Source: Clostridium sp. CAG:440 (GTDB lineage Bacteria; Bacillota; Clostridia; TANB77; CAG-508). Taken from it: a DNA stretch of 64,000 bases. Position 1 is the first letter of the stretch. Each line of letters opens with the position of its first letter. The position numbers and the translations under genes were made by a program. Positions 9,013 to 18,978 of the stretch are shown in pieces. Location of the stretch: positions 3,837-67,836 of the forward strand of contig FR898652.1 in NCBI GenBank assembly GCA_000437215.1. Direction: 5' to 3'. The notes below the pieces were generated by a model. The model worked only from the letters and a program-made list of their open reading frames with translations, was not told the DNA's origin and ran no database searches.

Positions 9013-9612
9013 TTATAATTCTCTTCTTCCTTCTAAAGCCTTTGTTAAGGTAACCTCATCTGTATATTCCAAATCACCGCCAACAGGAATTCCGTGCGCT
9101 ATTCTTGTTGCCTTTATTCCTAATGGTTTTATAAGTTTTGACAAATACATAGCAGTTGCCTCTCCTTCTACTCTTGGATTTGTTGCAAGTATAACTTCTT
9201 TAACATGCCCATCCATAAGCCTTGCAAGTAATTCTTTTATTTTTATATCATCTGGTCCAACACCATTCATTGGAGATATTGAACCATGCAAAACATGGTA
9301 AACACCTTTAAATTCATGTGTCTTTTCCATTGCAACAATATCCCTTACATCCTCTACAACACATATTACAGATTCATCTCTTTTGGGATTTGAACATATT
9401 GAACATGGATCTGTATCAGATATATTAAAACATTTACTGCAATATTTTAAATTCTTTTTTGCATTTACTATTGAAGAAATAAACTCATTTGTTTCCTCTT
9501 CTGAACAATTTAACATATAAAAAGCAAGCCTAGCAGCTGTTTTATGTCCAATGCTAGGTAGCCTTTCAAAACTTTCTATTAATTTTTCTATAGATGGTGA
9601 ATATAGTGACAT
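9013..9612 (-). CDS. recR: Recombination protein RecR
   Basis: 199 aa, normal size. An N-terminal helix-hairpin-helix (FERLPSIGHKTAARLAF) is followed by a four-cysteine zinc finger (CSKCFNISDTDPCSIC), then the Toprim domain with VVEDVRDI and TNPRVEGEATAMYL. RecR loads RecA with RecF/RecO on gapped DNA. Follows ybaB by 17 bp in the usual dnaX-ybaB-recR operon. Confidence 0.97.
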   Translation of the reverse strand: MSLYSPSIEKLIESFERLPSIGHKTAARLAFYMLNCSEEETNEFISSIVNAKKNLKYCSKCFNISDTDPCSICSNPKRDESVICVVEDVRDIVAMEKTHEFKGVYHVLHGSISPMNGVGPDDIKIKELLARLMDGHVKEVILATNPRVEGEATAMYLSKLIKPLGIKATRIAHGIPVGGDLEYTDEVTLTKALEGRREL

Positions 9613-9629
9613 TTTTTATACATCCTTTT

Positions 9630-9974
9630 TTACATTAATCCTGGAATATTAAATTTACCCATTTGTTCAGATTGTTTATTATCAACTTGATTAAATGCAT
9701 CATTTAAACATGTTAAAACTAAATCTTCTAACATTTCAACATCATCTGGATCAACAACTTCTGGTTTAATTTTTAAAGATTTTATAACCTTAGCTCCTGT
9801 TACAACTGCTGTTACAGCACCACCACCTGCTGTTGCTGTAAACTCCATTTGTGTTAACTGGGTTTGTGTTTTTTCCATGTCTGCTTGCATTTTTTTGGCT
9901 TCCTTCATTAAATTTCCTATATTCATTCCGCCAAATCCTCCCATTCCACCTGGGAATCCTCCTCTTTTTGCCAT
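9630..9974 (-). CDS. Nucleoid-associated protein, YbaB/EbfC family
   Basis: 114 aa. Glycine/phenylalanine-rich start (GGFPGGMGGFGGMN), then the YbaB helix KEAKKMQADMEKTQTQL and the conserved MEFTATAGGGAVTAVV and LNDAFNQV. Dimeric DNA-binding protein nearly always encoded between dnaX and recR, as here. GGAGGAT precedes the start. Confidence 0.95.
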   Translation of the reverse strand: MAKRGGFPGGMGGFGGMNIGNLMKEAKKMQADMEKTQTQLTQMEFTATAGGGAVTAVVTGAKVIKSLKIKPEVVDPDDVEMLEDLVLTCLNDAFNQVDNKQSEQMGKFNIPGLM

Positions 9975-10000
9975 TTTTATATCCTCCTTATATATTTATT

Positions 10001-11611
10001 TTATTCTATTATATTAAATGGTATATCTGAATCATTTGCTAAATTTTGTAAAGCATCTTCATTTGTTATTTGTCTTGCAGTATTTCCATTTGGAATATAC
10101 TTTATATTCATTGGCTTTCCACAAGCCATAGAAACTAAATTTGATATTTCACGAACATTTTCTGGTTTTTCTAGCACGGTTTTTCCAAATGATGTAATTC
10201 CATTTGGAAATTCAATACCAACAGTCATATCATTTAATTCTACCGCTTTTGTGTTCATTAAATTTGTATATAGCACAATTTTCCCATTTGCTTTTAGGTC
10301 ATTTACAATTTCAGGCCAATATTTACTTGATTCAGTTGAAAATTGTTTTGTAACTTTATTTGCTACAGGTTTTGTACTAGTTTTTGTATTTGTTTCATTT
10401 TTTTCCCTATTTACAACTGTTCTTACTGGTACAGAATTTTGAATTTGATTATTATTTGCAATTTTTATATTTCCAGATTTTAAATATTTTTCTATGTTAG
10501 AAATTCTATTTTCTAGACTTGTATTATCTACATTTTCTTTATTACATAATTTTATTATTCCTGCCTGAAACATAATTGTTTTTTGAGTAGATTTTTTCAT
10601 TTCCCCGTCTAAATTTGAAAATTCATATATTAATTTTATTAATCTTTCTTTTTCTATTTTTTTAGAAATATCATCAATTTTATTTAAATCTTCTTCACTA
10701 TATAAATCTAATTTTCCAGATGTTTTATATATTAAAATATCTTTTACATATTTTATAATTTCCCATAAAAAATTATTTAACTCTTTTCCCTCTTCTAGTA
10801 CTTTATTTATATAGTTTAAAGCGTCCTCTACATTATATTCTGCAATTGCTCTTACAATACCATGTACAAATTCTATTTTAGGAATTCCAACTAAATTTTT
10901 TATTTTTTCTTCATCTATTTTGTTATCTCCATCTTGTATACATCTTTCAAGTATTGAAAGTGCATCTCTTAAAGCTCCTTCTGATAATGTTGCAATTATA
11001 TTTAATGCTCCTTGAGTAATTTCAATATTGCTTTGCTCACATACAATTTTTAATCTTTTTATTATATTTTCATTTGATATTTTTTTAAAGTCAAATCTTT
11101 GGCATCTTGAAAGTATAGTAGCTGGCAACTTTTGAGGCTCAGTTGTTGCCAAAATAAATTTAACATGTTCTGGTGGTTCTTCTAAAGTTTTTAATAATGC
11201 ATTAAATGCACCTTGTGATAACATATGAACCTCATCTATTATATAAACTCTATATTTAGCTTTAGTTGGTAAAAAATTAACTTCTTCACGTATAGCTCTT
11301 ATATCTTCTACACTATTATTTGATGCAGCATCCATTTCAACAATGTCTGTTAATGAACCAGATATTGCACCTTTGCATATTTCGCATTCATTGCATGGTT
11401 CTCCATCTTTTGGATTTAAACAGTTTATTGCTCTTGCTAAAATTTTAGCAGCAGAAGTCTTACCAGTACCTCTTCCTCCATTAAATAAATATGCATGTCC
11501 TACTCTACCTGCTATTATTTGATTTTTTAATGTTCTTGTTATATGTTCTTGTCCAACTATTTCCGAAAATAAAATAGGTCTGAATTTCCTATAAAGTGCT
11601 GTGTACCCCAT
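10001..11611 (-). CDS. dnaX: DNA polymerase III subunits gamma/tau (DnaX)
   Basis: Clamp-loader ATPase, 536 aa. Walker A GGRGTGKTSAAK (about 44-55), zinc site CLNPKDGEPCNECEIC, Walker B IIDEVHMLS, and sensor/arginine region TILSRCQRFDF. The C-terminal part (about 370-536) is the tau-like linker and polymerase-binding region. First coding gene after the SRP RNA and before ybaB-recR, the standard Bacillota order. Confidence 0.97.
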   Translation of the reverse strand: MGYTALYRKFRPILFSEIVGQEHITRTLKNQIIAGRVGHAYLFNGGRGTGKTSAAKILARAINCLNPKDGEPCNECEICKGAISGSLTDIVEMDAASNNSVEDIRAIREEVNFLPTKAKYRVYIIDEVHMLSQGAFNALLKTLEEPPEHVKFILATTEPQKLPATILSRCQRFDFKKISNENIIKRLKIVCEQSNIEITQGALNIIATLSEGALRDALSILERCIQDGDNKIDEEKIKNLVGIPKIEFVHGIVRAIAEYNVEDALNYINKVLEEGKELNNFLWEIIKYVKDILIYKTSGKLDLYSEEDLNKIDDISKKIEKERLIKLIYEFSNLDGEMKKSTQKTIMFQAGIIKLCNKENVDNTSLENRISNIEKYLKSGNIKIANNNQIQNSVPVRTVVNREKNETNTKTSTKPVANKVTKQFSTESSKYWPEIVNDLKANGKIVLYTNLMNTKAVELNDMTVGIEFPNGITSFGKTVLEKPENVREISNLVSMACGKPMNIKYIPNGNTARQITNEDALQNLANDSDIPFNIIE

Positions 11612-11641
11612 ATTTATTCACATCCTTTATACTTAAAAAAT

Positions 11642-11778
11642 GGTGTGAACCTCAATCTCTCTATGGAAAGCATTTCCACATAAAGATTTACTACTTATTG
11701 CTGCTTCCTTCCGGACCTGACAAGATTCATAGGTCTTTATTGGACTTACTTTCCATACAAAGATTAAGTTTCATACCA
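11642..11778 (-). ncRNA. ffs: Signal recognition particle RNA (4.5S/SRP RNA)
   Basis: The reverse strand carries the SRP domain IV signature GTCAGGTCCGGAAGGAAGCA (at 11702-11721), with the GGAA tetraloop and asymmetric loop that bind Ffh. Flanking sequences pair over a long helix: TATGGAAAG (11662-11670) with CTTTCCATA (11749-11757), and the outer ends as well. The short size (about 137 nt) suggests no full Alu domain. Position between tadA and dnaX is conserved in Bacillota. Exact ends are estimated from pairing. Confidence 0.92.
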
Positions 11779-11829
11779 TCTGTATTATATAATGTATTTT
11801 TTCTTTTTTCAAGTAAATATTAAAATTTT

Positions 11830-12588
11830 CTAATTTTTAATTCTTTTAAATATCACATTACTAAAATCTGTTATTTCTAATTTTCCTGTTCCTTCATCAA
11901 TAATATTACCAACTGGCAATTCTAAAGTTACTGTTCCTTTATATTGTTTGCCATTTTCTAAACTTATTGTAATATCAAAACTTAAATTTAAACTAATATC
12001 TTCTTTTGTTAAATTAGCTTTTTTTAGCAACTCATTATGATTTATTGTTTCTTCATCATTTGATTCATAACTACAAACATCTTTATTGGCAACTCTAAAT
12101 GCTAATTTATCACCTTGGTTTAAGATTTTCAATTCTCTAAAATTTGATTTTGTATCTCCAACATATTCTATAGTATTTACTATATTTTCATCTTTTGTAG
12201 TAAATATTTGATTTTCAGATGTTGCATCTGGTTTATATATTATTGTTTGCCCTATTTGTTTTTGTTTATTTACATTAATATTATCTATTAAAACACTTTT
12301 TAGTGCTTCTGTTTTTTTATAATTTTCATTTTTTTCTATGTATAAAAATATGTCATTATTTTGGCTTATATCAAATGCCCATTTGTTTGTATCTGAATGT
12401 TTGTCAGTTCCTTCTGCTGTACTTATTATAGAAATTTTTGTTAAATTAAATGGCATATTTGTTTCGCCTTCTACATTATATTTTAAAATAGTTATTCCTA
12501 AAATAAACATTAATACCGCTAAAATAATAACCATTATAACAATATGAAACCATTTTTTATTTACTAAATCATTTAGTTTTTCTTTCAT
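11830..12588 (-). CDS. Membrane-anchored protein of unknown function
   Basis: 252 aa with a short cytoplasmic tail, one membrane segment (about 13-33), and an extracytoplasmic, probably beta-rich domain of about 215 residues. No cysteine motifs or catalytic motifs are visible; CSY near residue 170 is an isolated cysteine. I do not recognise the family. It sits 12 bp downstream of tadA in the same direction and upstream of the SRP RNA, so it probably shares the tadA transcript. Confidence 0.75.
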   Translation of the reverse strand: MKEKLNDLVNKKWFHIVIMVIILAVLMFILGITILKYNVEGETNMPFNLTKISIISTAEGTDKHSDTNKWAFDISQNNDIFLYIEKNENYKKTEALKSVLIDNINVNKQKQIGQTIIYKPDATSENQIFTTKDENIVNTIEYVGDTKSNFRELKILNQGDKLAFRVANKDVCSYESNDEETINHNELLKKANLTKEDISLNLSFDITISLENGKQYKGTVTLELPVGNIIDEGTGKLEITDFSNVIFKRIKN

Positions 12589-12599
12589 ATTTCCCCCAT

Positions 12600-13061
12600 T
12601 TATTTTTTACTTTTTATTTTTCTTAAATTTTTAAAAAAATCTTTTAAAATATTCTCACATTCTTGTTTCATAACATTTTTTTCAACTTCTACTTTATGAT
12701 TAAATTTATAATCTTCTAATAAATTTAAAACAGAGCCACATGCCCCTGTTTTACTATCTAATGCACCTATATATAATTTTTTTATTCTTGAGTTAATTAT
12801 TGCTCCTGCGCACATTGAACATGGTTCTAAAGTTACATACATTTGACAATTTATTAATCTCCAAGATTTTAATTTTTTACTTGCTTTTTGTATTGCAAGT
12901 ATTTCTGCATGTTTTGTTGTGTCAAACTTTGTTTCTTTTAAGTTATGCGCCCTTGAGATTATTTTTCCATCTTTTACTATTACACAACCTACTGGCACTT
13001 CTAATTTATCATATGCTTTTTTTGCTTCTTTTAAAGCCTCTTTCATAAATTTTTCTTCCAT
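12600..13061 (-). CDS. tadA: tRNA-specific adenosine deaminase TadA
   Basis: 153 aa. Zinc deaminase motifs TKHAEILAIQKA (HAE) and LEPCSMCAGAI (PCxxC). It converts A34 to inosine in tRNA-Arg(ACG), letting that tRNA read CGU, CGC and CGA but not CGG. This fits the finding that CGG is not read normally here. ATG 13061 is chosen over GTG 13073 because GTGGAG lies directly upstream. Upstream of the SRP RNA and dnaX as in relatives. Confidence 0.96.
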   Translation of the reverse strand: MEEKFMKEALKEAKKAYDKLEVPVGCVIVKDGKIISRAHNLKETKFDTTKHAEILAIQKASKKLKSWRLINCQMYVTLEPCSMCAGAIINSRIKKLYIGALDSKTGACGSVLNLLEDYKFNHKVEVEKNVMKQECENILKDFFKNLRKIKSKK

Positions 13062-13110
13062 TTTAATCTCCACTGATTTTTATTACGCATAAATTACGTT
13101 TATTTTTATT

Positions 13111-13186
<76 letters not shown>

Positions 13187-13215
13187 ATATATTTGCAGGA
13201 ATTAAAATCCTGCCT

Positions 13216-14148
13216 TTATTTTTCAGTATTAATTAATATTTCGTTTCCATTTGAAGTAACCTCTATTGTTCCACTTCTATCTGTTCTATATATTTGACAT
13301 CCAGCATTTTCTAATCTTTTTACAATTTCATCTTTTGGAAGTCCATATGAATTGTCTTTTCCAACCATAATTATAGCATATTTAGGAGATAAACTTTTTA
13401 TAAAATTACTTGAAGAACTTGTTTTAGAACCATGATGCCCAACTTTTAATAAATCAACATGCCCCCAATTTCCTGTTTGTTCATTTTTCGTTTCTGCATC
13501 TCCTGTAAATAGAAAACTATTATTTCCATATGTTAATTTTAATATATTTGAAGATAAATTTAAATTACTATCATCTAAAATACTATCTGTCATAGTTTCA
13601 ACTGTTGCATCTCCAAGTTTAAATATATCTCCTTTTTTTAGAGAAGATATATTTAAACCTTTATTTTCTACTGCATCTAATACGTCTTCAAAAGTTTTTG
13701 TATTTGTTTTTTGTTTTGGTAAATATAACTTTTCTATTTCTATATTGTTTATTACATCATCTAAACCGCCTATATGATCTTCGTGTGGATGTGTGCCAAT
13801 TACATAATTTAATTTAGTAATTTGCTTTTCTTTTATAAAATTCACAACTAAATCTCCGTCATCATTGTTTCCTGCATCTATTAGCATTGACTGATCCTTA
13901 TTTATAACTAATATACTATCTGCCTGACCTACATCTATAAAATATATTTTTAAATCCTGATTAAAATTTTGAATATTTTTTTGTGTATTTACTGTTTCTT
14001 GTGTTTTCGCAATTTTTTCAATTCCAATTGTTTCACATATTTTATTTATAAAATCCGGATTTGCTCCAAGTAATGTCATTAAAAATAAAATTATTACAAC
14101 AATTACACTAATTATTAGTTTATTTTTCTTCTTTTGTCTTTTTGCCAT
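13216..14148 (-). CDS. Secreted/membrane-anchored ComEC-like metallo-beta-lactamase-fold hydrolase
   Basis: 310 aa: lysine-rich N-terminus, one membrane segment (about 11-28), then a metallo-beta-lactamase domain with FIDVGQADSILV and the metal site GTHPHEDHIGG, plus LLKVGHHGSKTSSS. This matches the C-terminal domain of ComEC/Rec2 but without the channel, so it is a free-standing extracytoplasmic hydrolase, possibly a nuclease or phosphodiesterase. Follows the DUF3006-like gene, a common pairing. Confidence 0.88.
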   Translation of the reverse strand: MAKRQKKKNKLIISVIVVIILFLMTLLGANPDFINKICETIGIEKIAKTQETVNTQKNIQNFNQDLKIYFIDVGQADSILVINKDQSMLIDAGNNDDGDLVVNFIKEKQITKLNYVIGTHPHEDHIGGLDDVINNIEIEKLYLPKQKTNTKTFEDVLDAVENKGLNISSLKKGDIFKLGDATVETMTDSILDDSNLNLSSNILKLTYGNNSFLFTGDAETKNEQTGNWGHVDLLKVGHHGSKTSSSSNFIKSLSPKYAIIMVGKDNSYGLPKDEIVKRLENAGCQIYRTDRSGTIEVTSNGNEILINTEK

Positions 14149-14163
14149 CTTTTGTCCCTTCCA

Positions 14164-14502
14164 TTAATTCCATAATCGGTTCATTTTTTCTTCTATTCGT
14201 TTTGAAATTTCTTCTTCTGTTTCTTTATCTAAAAAAAATTTTCCATTTATGCATTTTAATACTGTCCCATCTTTTATTTCTTCTGGTAATTCTTCTATAT
14301 TTATATTTTTTATTTGTTTTGTTTCATTGTTTTGCAAAACTGCCACATTTTCTTCTATTCTATCTACTGTATATATTTCTATTGCTCCTAATTTGTAAGC
14401 TAGTTTAACTTCTTCTTCATTTATTTTTTCGTTATTTATTATTTCTTTGTTTTTCTTATGTTCATTATGATTAATTAAATTTTCAAAAAAATCTAAATTC
14501 AT
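14164..14502 (-). CDS. DUF3006-like protein
   Basis: 112 aa. Residues about 40-112 fit DUF3006: YTVDRIEENVAVLQ, ELPEEIKDGTVL and a C-terminal helix ending in RLW. Function unknown; the family is often found next to ComEC-like hydrolases, as here (15 bp gap, same direction). AAAGGAGG precedes the ATG. Confidence 0.8.
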   Translation of the reverse strand: MNLDFFENLINHNEHKKNKEIINNEKINEEEVKLAYKLGAIEIYTVDRIEENVAVLQNNETKQIKNINIEELPEEIKDGTVLKCINGKFFLDKETEEEISKRIEEKMNRLWN

Positions 14503-14599
14503 TTTACCTCCTTTGAATTTACTTTTAATATTATATACTTTTATTTATTAAAAATCAATACTTGACAAGTCTGTTATAATAGAAAATGGTGATGAAAAA

Positions 14600-15325
14600 A
14601 TGCAAAGAATATTAAGCCATATGAGAAAGGCTATTGAAGATTATAATATGATTGAAGAAAATGATAAAATTGCAATTTGTTTATCTGGCGGAAAAGATTC
14701 AATTACTCTTTTACACGCATTTAAAAACTTGCAAATATTTTATCCAAAAAAATTTGAAATTATTGCTATAAGTATAAATCCAGGATTTCCACATTTCGAT
14801 ACAAAACTTTTAGAAGATATTTGTAAAAAAGTTGATGTTCCTCTTTTTATAGAAAATAGTCGTGCTCAAGAAATTGTTTTTGATATAAGAAAAGAAAAAA
14901 ATCCTTGCTCTTTATGTGCAAATTTACGTAGAGGAATTATAAATTCAGTTGCAATTCGTGAAGGATGTAATAAAATAGCACTTGGGCATAATAAAGATGA
15001 TGTTTTAGAAACTTTTTTATTAAACCTACTTTATGCAGGAAGTATAAATACATTTGCACCTGTAAGTTATATGGATAGGAGTAAAATAACTTTAATTAGA
15101 CCTTTAATTTATGCAGAAGAAAAAGATACAAGAAGATTTATTAAAAAATATAATATAGATGTCATGCCAAAAGCATGCCCTATGGATGGAACTTCCAAAC
15201 GTGAAACTATGAAAAACCAAATTTATTTGTGGCAAAAAGAAATCCCAACAATCAAAGCAAATTTATTTGGAGCAATTCAAAGAACTATTGATGGATGGGC
15301 TCCAATTAATCCAAAAAATAGCTAA
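14600..15325 (+). CDS. TtcA-family tRNA thiolation enzyme (PP-loop ATPase)
   Basis: 241 aa. PP-loop CLSGGKDSITLL (about 26-37), then CSLCANLRRG (CxxC) and GHNKDDVLETFLLNLLYAG, as in TtcA/TtuA-type 2-thiolation enzymes that carry an Fe-S cluster and modify C32 or other tRNA bases. The exact target position is not decidable from sequence. Rightward, alone, with a strong terminator just after the stop. Confidence 0.85.
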   Translation: MQRILSHMRKAIEDYNMIEENDKIAICLSGGKDSITLLHAFKNLQIFYPKKFEIIAISINPGFPHFDTKLLEDICKKVDVPLFIENSRAQEIVFDIRKEKNPCSLCANLRRGIINSVAIREGCNKIALGHNKDDVLETFLLNLLYAGSINTFAPVSYMDRSKITLIRPLIYAEEKDTRRFIKKYNIDVMPKACPMDGTSKRETMKNQIYLWQKEIPTIKANLFGAIQRTIDGWAPINPKNS

Positions 15326-15329
15326 AAAT

Positions 15330-15395
15330 AATAATATAAAATTTTCAAAAAATCTAATTTAATTAAAAATTTTGAAAATTTTATATTATTTTTAT
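15330..15395. terminator. Long hairpin terminator between the TtcA-like gene and pgm
   Basis: A perfect 21-bp stem (15330-15350 with 15370-15390, AATAATATAAAATTTTC...) around a 19-nt loop, followed by TTTTATTTTATT. Lies between convergent genes and can serve both. Confidence 0.85.
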
Positions 15396-15396
15396 T

Positions 15397-17125
15397 TTAT
15401 TCTTCTACAACTTTTACCATTGCTTCTTTTAATTTTTCCAATTTTTCTGTTGCATCACTGCTTGATGTTCCCTTAATTCCCATATATAATTTTATTTTAG
15501 GTTCTGTTCCAGAAGGTCTTACACAGCACCAACTATTATCTTCTAATTCGTAATATAAAACATTAGATTTTGGCAATCCAGTTTTTGTAATTTCCCCTGT
15601 TTTCATATTTTTAACAATATCTTTATCTATATCTTTAAAAGTTAAAACCTTATAATCACCTATTTTTTCTATATCTTTATTACGAGTTTTAGTCATCATA
15701 TCTTTTATAATTTGTGCACCTTCAGCGCCTTCTTTTACAACAGATACTTGTGTTTCTTTATAATAGCCATATTTTTCATAAATTTTATTCATTTGATCCC
15801 ATAATGTTAATCCTTTTGATTCGTAATAGCATGCTGCTTCACAAAGTGCCATTACTGCTGCAATTCCATCTTTATCTCTTGCATAATCTCCAATTAAACA
15901 TCCATAACTTTCTTCAAAGCCAAATACATATGTTTTATCTTTATTTTCTTCAGCCTTTTTCATAACAGCACCTATGTTTTTGAATCCTGTTAATACTTCT
16001 ATTAATTCTAAATTATATTCTTTAGCAATTGCATCTGCAAGATTAGAAGATACTATAGTTTTTATTAACATTCCATTTTTAGGAAGAATTCCTTTTTCTT
16101 TCATTTGAGAAATTCTATATTCTGCAATTAAAAGAGCTGACATATTTCCAGTATAATTCATGTAATTTCCAGTTTTTTCATCTTTTGCATATATTCCTAA
16201 TCTATCTGCATCTGGGTCTGTCGCAAGTACCACATCTGCATCAACTTTTTTAGCTAATTCTAAGGCCATTTTAAATGCTTTTGGGTCTTCTGGATTTGGA
16301 TAATCTACAGTTGGGAAATTTCCATCTGGATCTTTTTGTTCTGGAACTACATATAAATTTTCTATTCCTAAACTGCGTAAAAGCTTTTCGGCTATTGTAT
16401 TTCCTGTTCCATGTAATGGAGTATACACAACCTTTAATTTTTTCCCTTCTTCTTTCATTATTTCAGGATTTAATACTGAATCTTTCAAAACTTTAAGATA
16501 TTTATCATCCATTCCGTGTTCCAATAATTGTAAGTAATCCCTTTTGCTTTGCTTCTTCTTCTGATATTTCTTTTATTTCACTAAAATTTTTAACTTCTCT
16601 TACTTTTGCTATAATATCTTTATCTCTTGGAGTAACAATTTGAGAGCCATCATCCCAATATACTTTATAGCCATTATATTTTGGTGGATTATGACTTGCT
16701 GTTATCATTACCCCTGCTGTACATCCTAAATTTCTTACTGCAAATGATAATTCTGGAACTGGTCTTAAATTTTCAAATAAATATGCTTTAATTCCATTTG
16801 CACATAAAATAAGCGCTGTTTGCATACTAAATTCTTTTGACATTCTTCTAGAGTCATAACTAATTGCAACACCTTTTTCTTTAGTTCCTTGCTCTAAAAT
16901 ATAATTTGCAAGTCCTTGTGTAGCTTTTCCTACAGTATATTTATTCATTCTGTTTGTTCCAGCACCAATTACTCCACGTAACCCTGCTGTTCCAAATTCT
17001 AGTTCTTGGTAAAATCTATCTTCTATTTCCATTTTATCATCTTTTATTGATAACAATTCCTTTTTTGTTTCTTCATCAAATTCATTTGCCTCACACCATT
17101 TTTTGTATTCTTCTAAATAATTCAT
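15397..17125 (-). CDS. Phosphoglucomutase/phosphomannomutase, expressed through a +1 shift at CGG
   Basis: Alpha-D-phosphohexomutase interconverting glucose-1-P and glucose-6-P (575 aa after the shift). ATG 17125 follows AAGGAGGAATTT. Domain I has the active-site serine loop VMITASHNPPKYNGYK and FGTAGLRG; the second part has metal loop ATDPDADRLG, substrate loop GFEESYGCL and phosphate loop RPSGTEPK. The frame breaks at codon 204 (CGG, 16514-16516), with TGA two codons later. Skipping the C gives IIGTGMDDKY and an intact second half. Both halves are otherwise undamaged. Its product feeds the neighbouring UDP-sugar pyrophosphorylase. Confidence 0.92.
16514..16516 (-). other. CGG +1 frameshift site in pgm
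   Basis: ACA CGG AAT GGA TGA in frame 0. Skipping C gives ACA GGA ATG GAT GAT, continuing the mutase. An in-frame ATG follows directly in the new frame, so re-initiation is an alternative for this case only. Confidence 0.85.
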
Positions 17126-17191
17126 AAATTCCTCCTTGTATTTTAAATTTAAAAAGGAAGACAATACAATCTTATTATCTCCCCATTATTT

Positions 17192-18442
17192 TTATTTTAA
17201 ATGATAAAAATCTTCATAAAGTTTTCTTGCTGTTTTAGGGCAGTCTACTCCTGCAGAATCAGCATTTTTTACTGGTGCAAATTCTTCTTCTCTTTTAACC
17301 CTTAATACTGCAATATCATCAACTTCACCAAAGGCATCAAAAAGAAATGCCTCAAACTTGTAAGCATTTGGAGATTCAGGCTCAACTAAATTGCCATCTT
17401 TATCTATATATTTTGCTTTTTTATATGCAATATGATATGGAAGTGGATTTGACCCCATTCTTTCTATTGCATCTATTCTAAACAAATTACATAATATATG
17501 TGATTCTCCATATAATAATTCACCATCTTTGTCAACTGCTTCTGCCATTTCATCTGTAATTTCTGAATATTCTATAACATATGGTTTTCCATTTTTTTTG
17601 CAAAATACTCCTACTTTTTCATGTGGATTTGCTTTTACTATTGATTTTCCAGCAACTGAAACATTTTTATCAATAGCAATTCCCATTAAAACAGGATCAA
17701 CCATTTTTACCAAACAGTTATCTACTCCACCTATAAAAACCCATTCTACACCTAATTCCTTCATTTTTTTAGTCATACCATTTTTTACAAGTGCTTCATA
17801 AATTCCACCATGCCCATCTGCAGCTTCTTTAACTAATCCATCTTCACCAATTAGTATTTTTCCTTCTGTATCAACCATTGGCAATTCTCCTTGTTTAAAG
17901 AAGAATATGTTTTTATCTTTTTGGTAACCAAAAAATTTATTTTTTTCAAAAAACTTAACTGTTTCTTCATTATTTTCTCTACTTGTCATTATAAACCATG
18001 GAATTGTAACATCATATTTTTTGGCTTCTTCTTTTATTCCATCTGCTAAAAGTTCAAATAATGATTTATGAGAATCTAATCCTATATCATATGTTCCTTT
18101 TGGTCCAGAATGTCCTAGTCTTGTTCCTTGTCCTCCAGCCATAGTAACTACAGCAAGTTTTCCTTCTTTTATTGCTGTTTTACCTATTCCTTCGTATATT
18201 TTATATTTTTCATTTAACTTGAATTTATCCAAATATTCTATAGGTTCAATTGTGTCCTTTTCATTTTTTATTTCTTTTTTTGTCCCATTATACAAACCAT
18301 TTATTAACTCATAGTCAATATTGCTTAATTGCTCTAATAGTCTTTTTTGTTTACTTTCATCTAACTTATCAAAGTTATTTAGTAAATGTTCTTGCCCATA
18401 TTTTTTTAGGTCAAATTTAATTTCATTTAATTCTTTTTCCAT
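17192..18442 (-). CDS. UDPGP-family UTP--sugar-1-phosphate uridylyltransferase
   Basis: 416 aa. Signature MAGGQGTRLGHSGPKGTY (UTP-binding loop) near residue 102 and GGVDNCLVKMVDPV mark the eukaryote-like UDPGP/UAP1 family rather than bacterial GalU. These enzymes make UDP-glucose or UDP-N-acetylhexosamines. With the adjacent phosphohexomutase (67 bp downstream, same direction) a UDP-glucose-type product is plausible but specificity is not provable here. Confidence 0.88.
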   Translation of the reverse strand: MEKELNEIKFDLKKYGQEHLLNNFDKLDESKQKRLLEQLSNIDYELINGLYNGTKKEIKNEKDTIEPIEYLDKFKLNEKYKIYEGIGKTAIKEGKLAVVTMAGGQGTRLGHSGPKGTYDIGLDSHKSLFELLADGIKEEAKKYDVTIPWFIMTSRENNEETVKFFEKNKFFGYQKDKNIFFFKQGELPMVDTEGKILIGEDGLVKEAADGHGGIYEALVKNGMTKKMKELGVEWVFIGGVDNCLVKMVDPVLMGIAIDKNVSVAGKSIVKANPHEKVGVFCKKNGKPYVIEYSEITDEMAEAVDKDGELLYGESHILCNLFRIDAIERMGSNPLPYHIAYKKAKYIDKDGNLVEPESPNAYKFEAFLFDAFGEVDDIAVLRVKREEEFAPVKNADSAGVDCPKTARKLYEDFYHLK

Positions 18443-18537
18443 AAAAACACTCCTTTAGTATTAAATATGTTTTTTGTATTTAACATATTATACTATTTTA
18501 CTTTTTTAGTCAAGAAAAAAATGAATATTTGTATTTT

Positions 18538-18978
18538 CTATTTTCCTAATGTTTTTAATACGCTTCCATATTTAGTTGAGATATTTCTAACTTCTCCATT
18601 TATATCATTTAAATTATAACAGTCAATTACTTCAATTCCTTTATAATCTCTTAATTGTTTTAAATTATTATTTACCTTTTTTATATATTGTTCGTCTCCT
18701 TTTACAAATATTAGTGACTCATTATTATCTTCTATTAATTTTTTATATTTTGTTTCATCATCTTTTGCCCAGTTAATTTTCATAATTTTTTGTTTTGTTT
18801 CTTTTTCTAAATTTACCTTTTCCATTAATGTATTTACAGTATTAGTTAAATTATTTTGTGTAAATACATATACTGTTTTGTTATTTTTAAAGTTTTCGTT
18901 TATGTATGGAAGCATTATCATTTCTAAATGATAATCACTAGCATAAAATGCACATGAATTTTCTTTGCTTTCTATCAT
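18538..18978 (-). CDS. Hypothetical cytoplasmic protein, possibly MEDS-like
   Basis: 146 aa, no signal or membrane segment. The N-terminal stretch CAFYASDYHLEMIMLPYI followed by KTVYVFTQ faintly resembles MEDS (DcmR sensory) domains (H-x-x-x-FY...L...Y...G...E); several key positions differ, so I leave it unassigned. AGGAAGG precedes the ATG. Stands alone with its own upstream region. Confidence 0.65.
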   Translation of the reverse strand: MIESKENSCAFYASDYHLEMIMLPYINENFKNNKTVYVFTQNNLTNTVNTLMEKVNLEKETKQKIMKINWAKDDETKYKKLIEDNNESLIFVKGDEQYIKKVNNNLKQLRDYKGIEVIDCYNLNDINGEVRNISTKYGSVLKTLGK

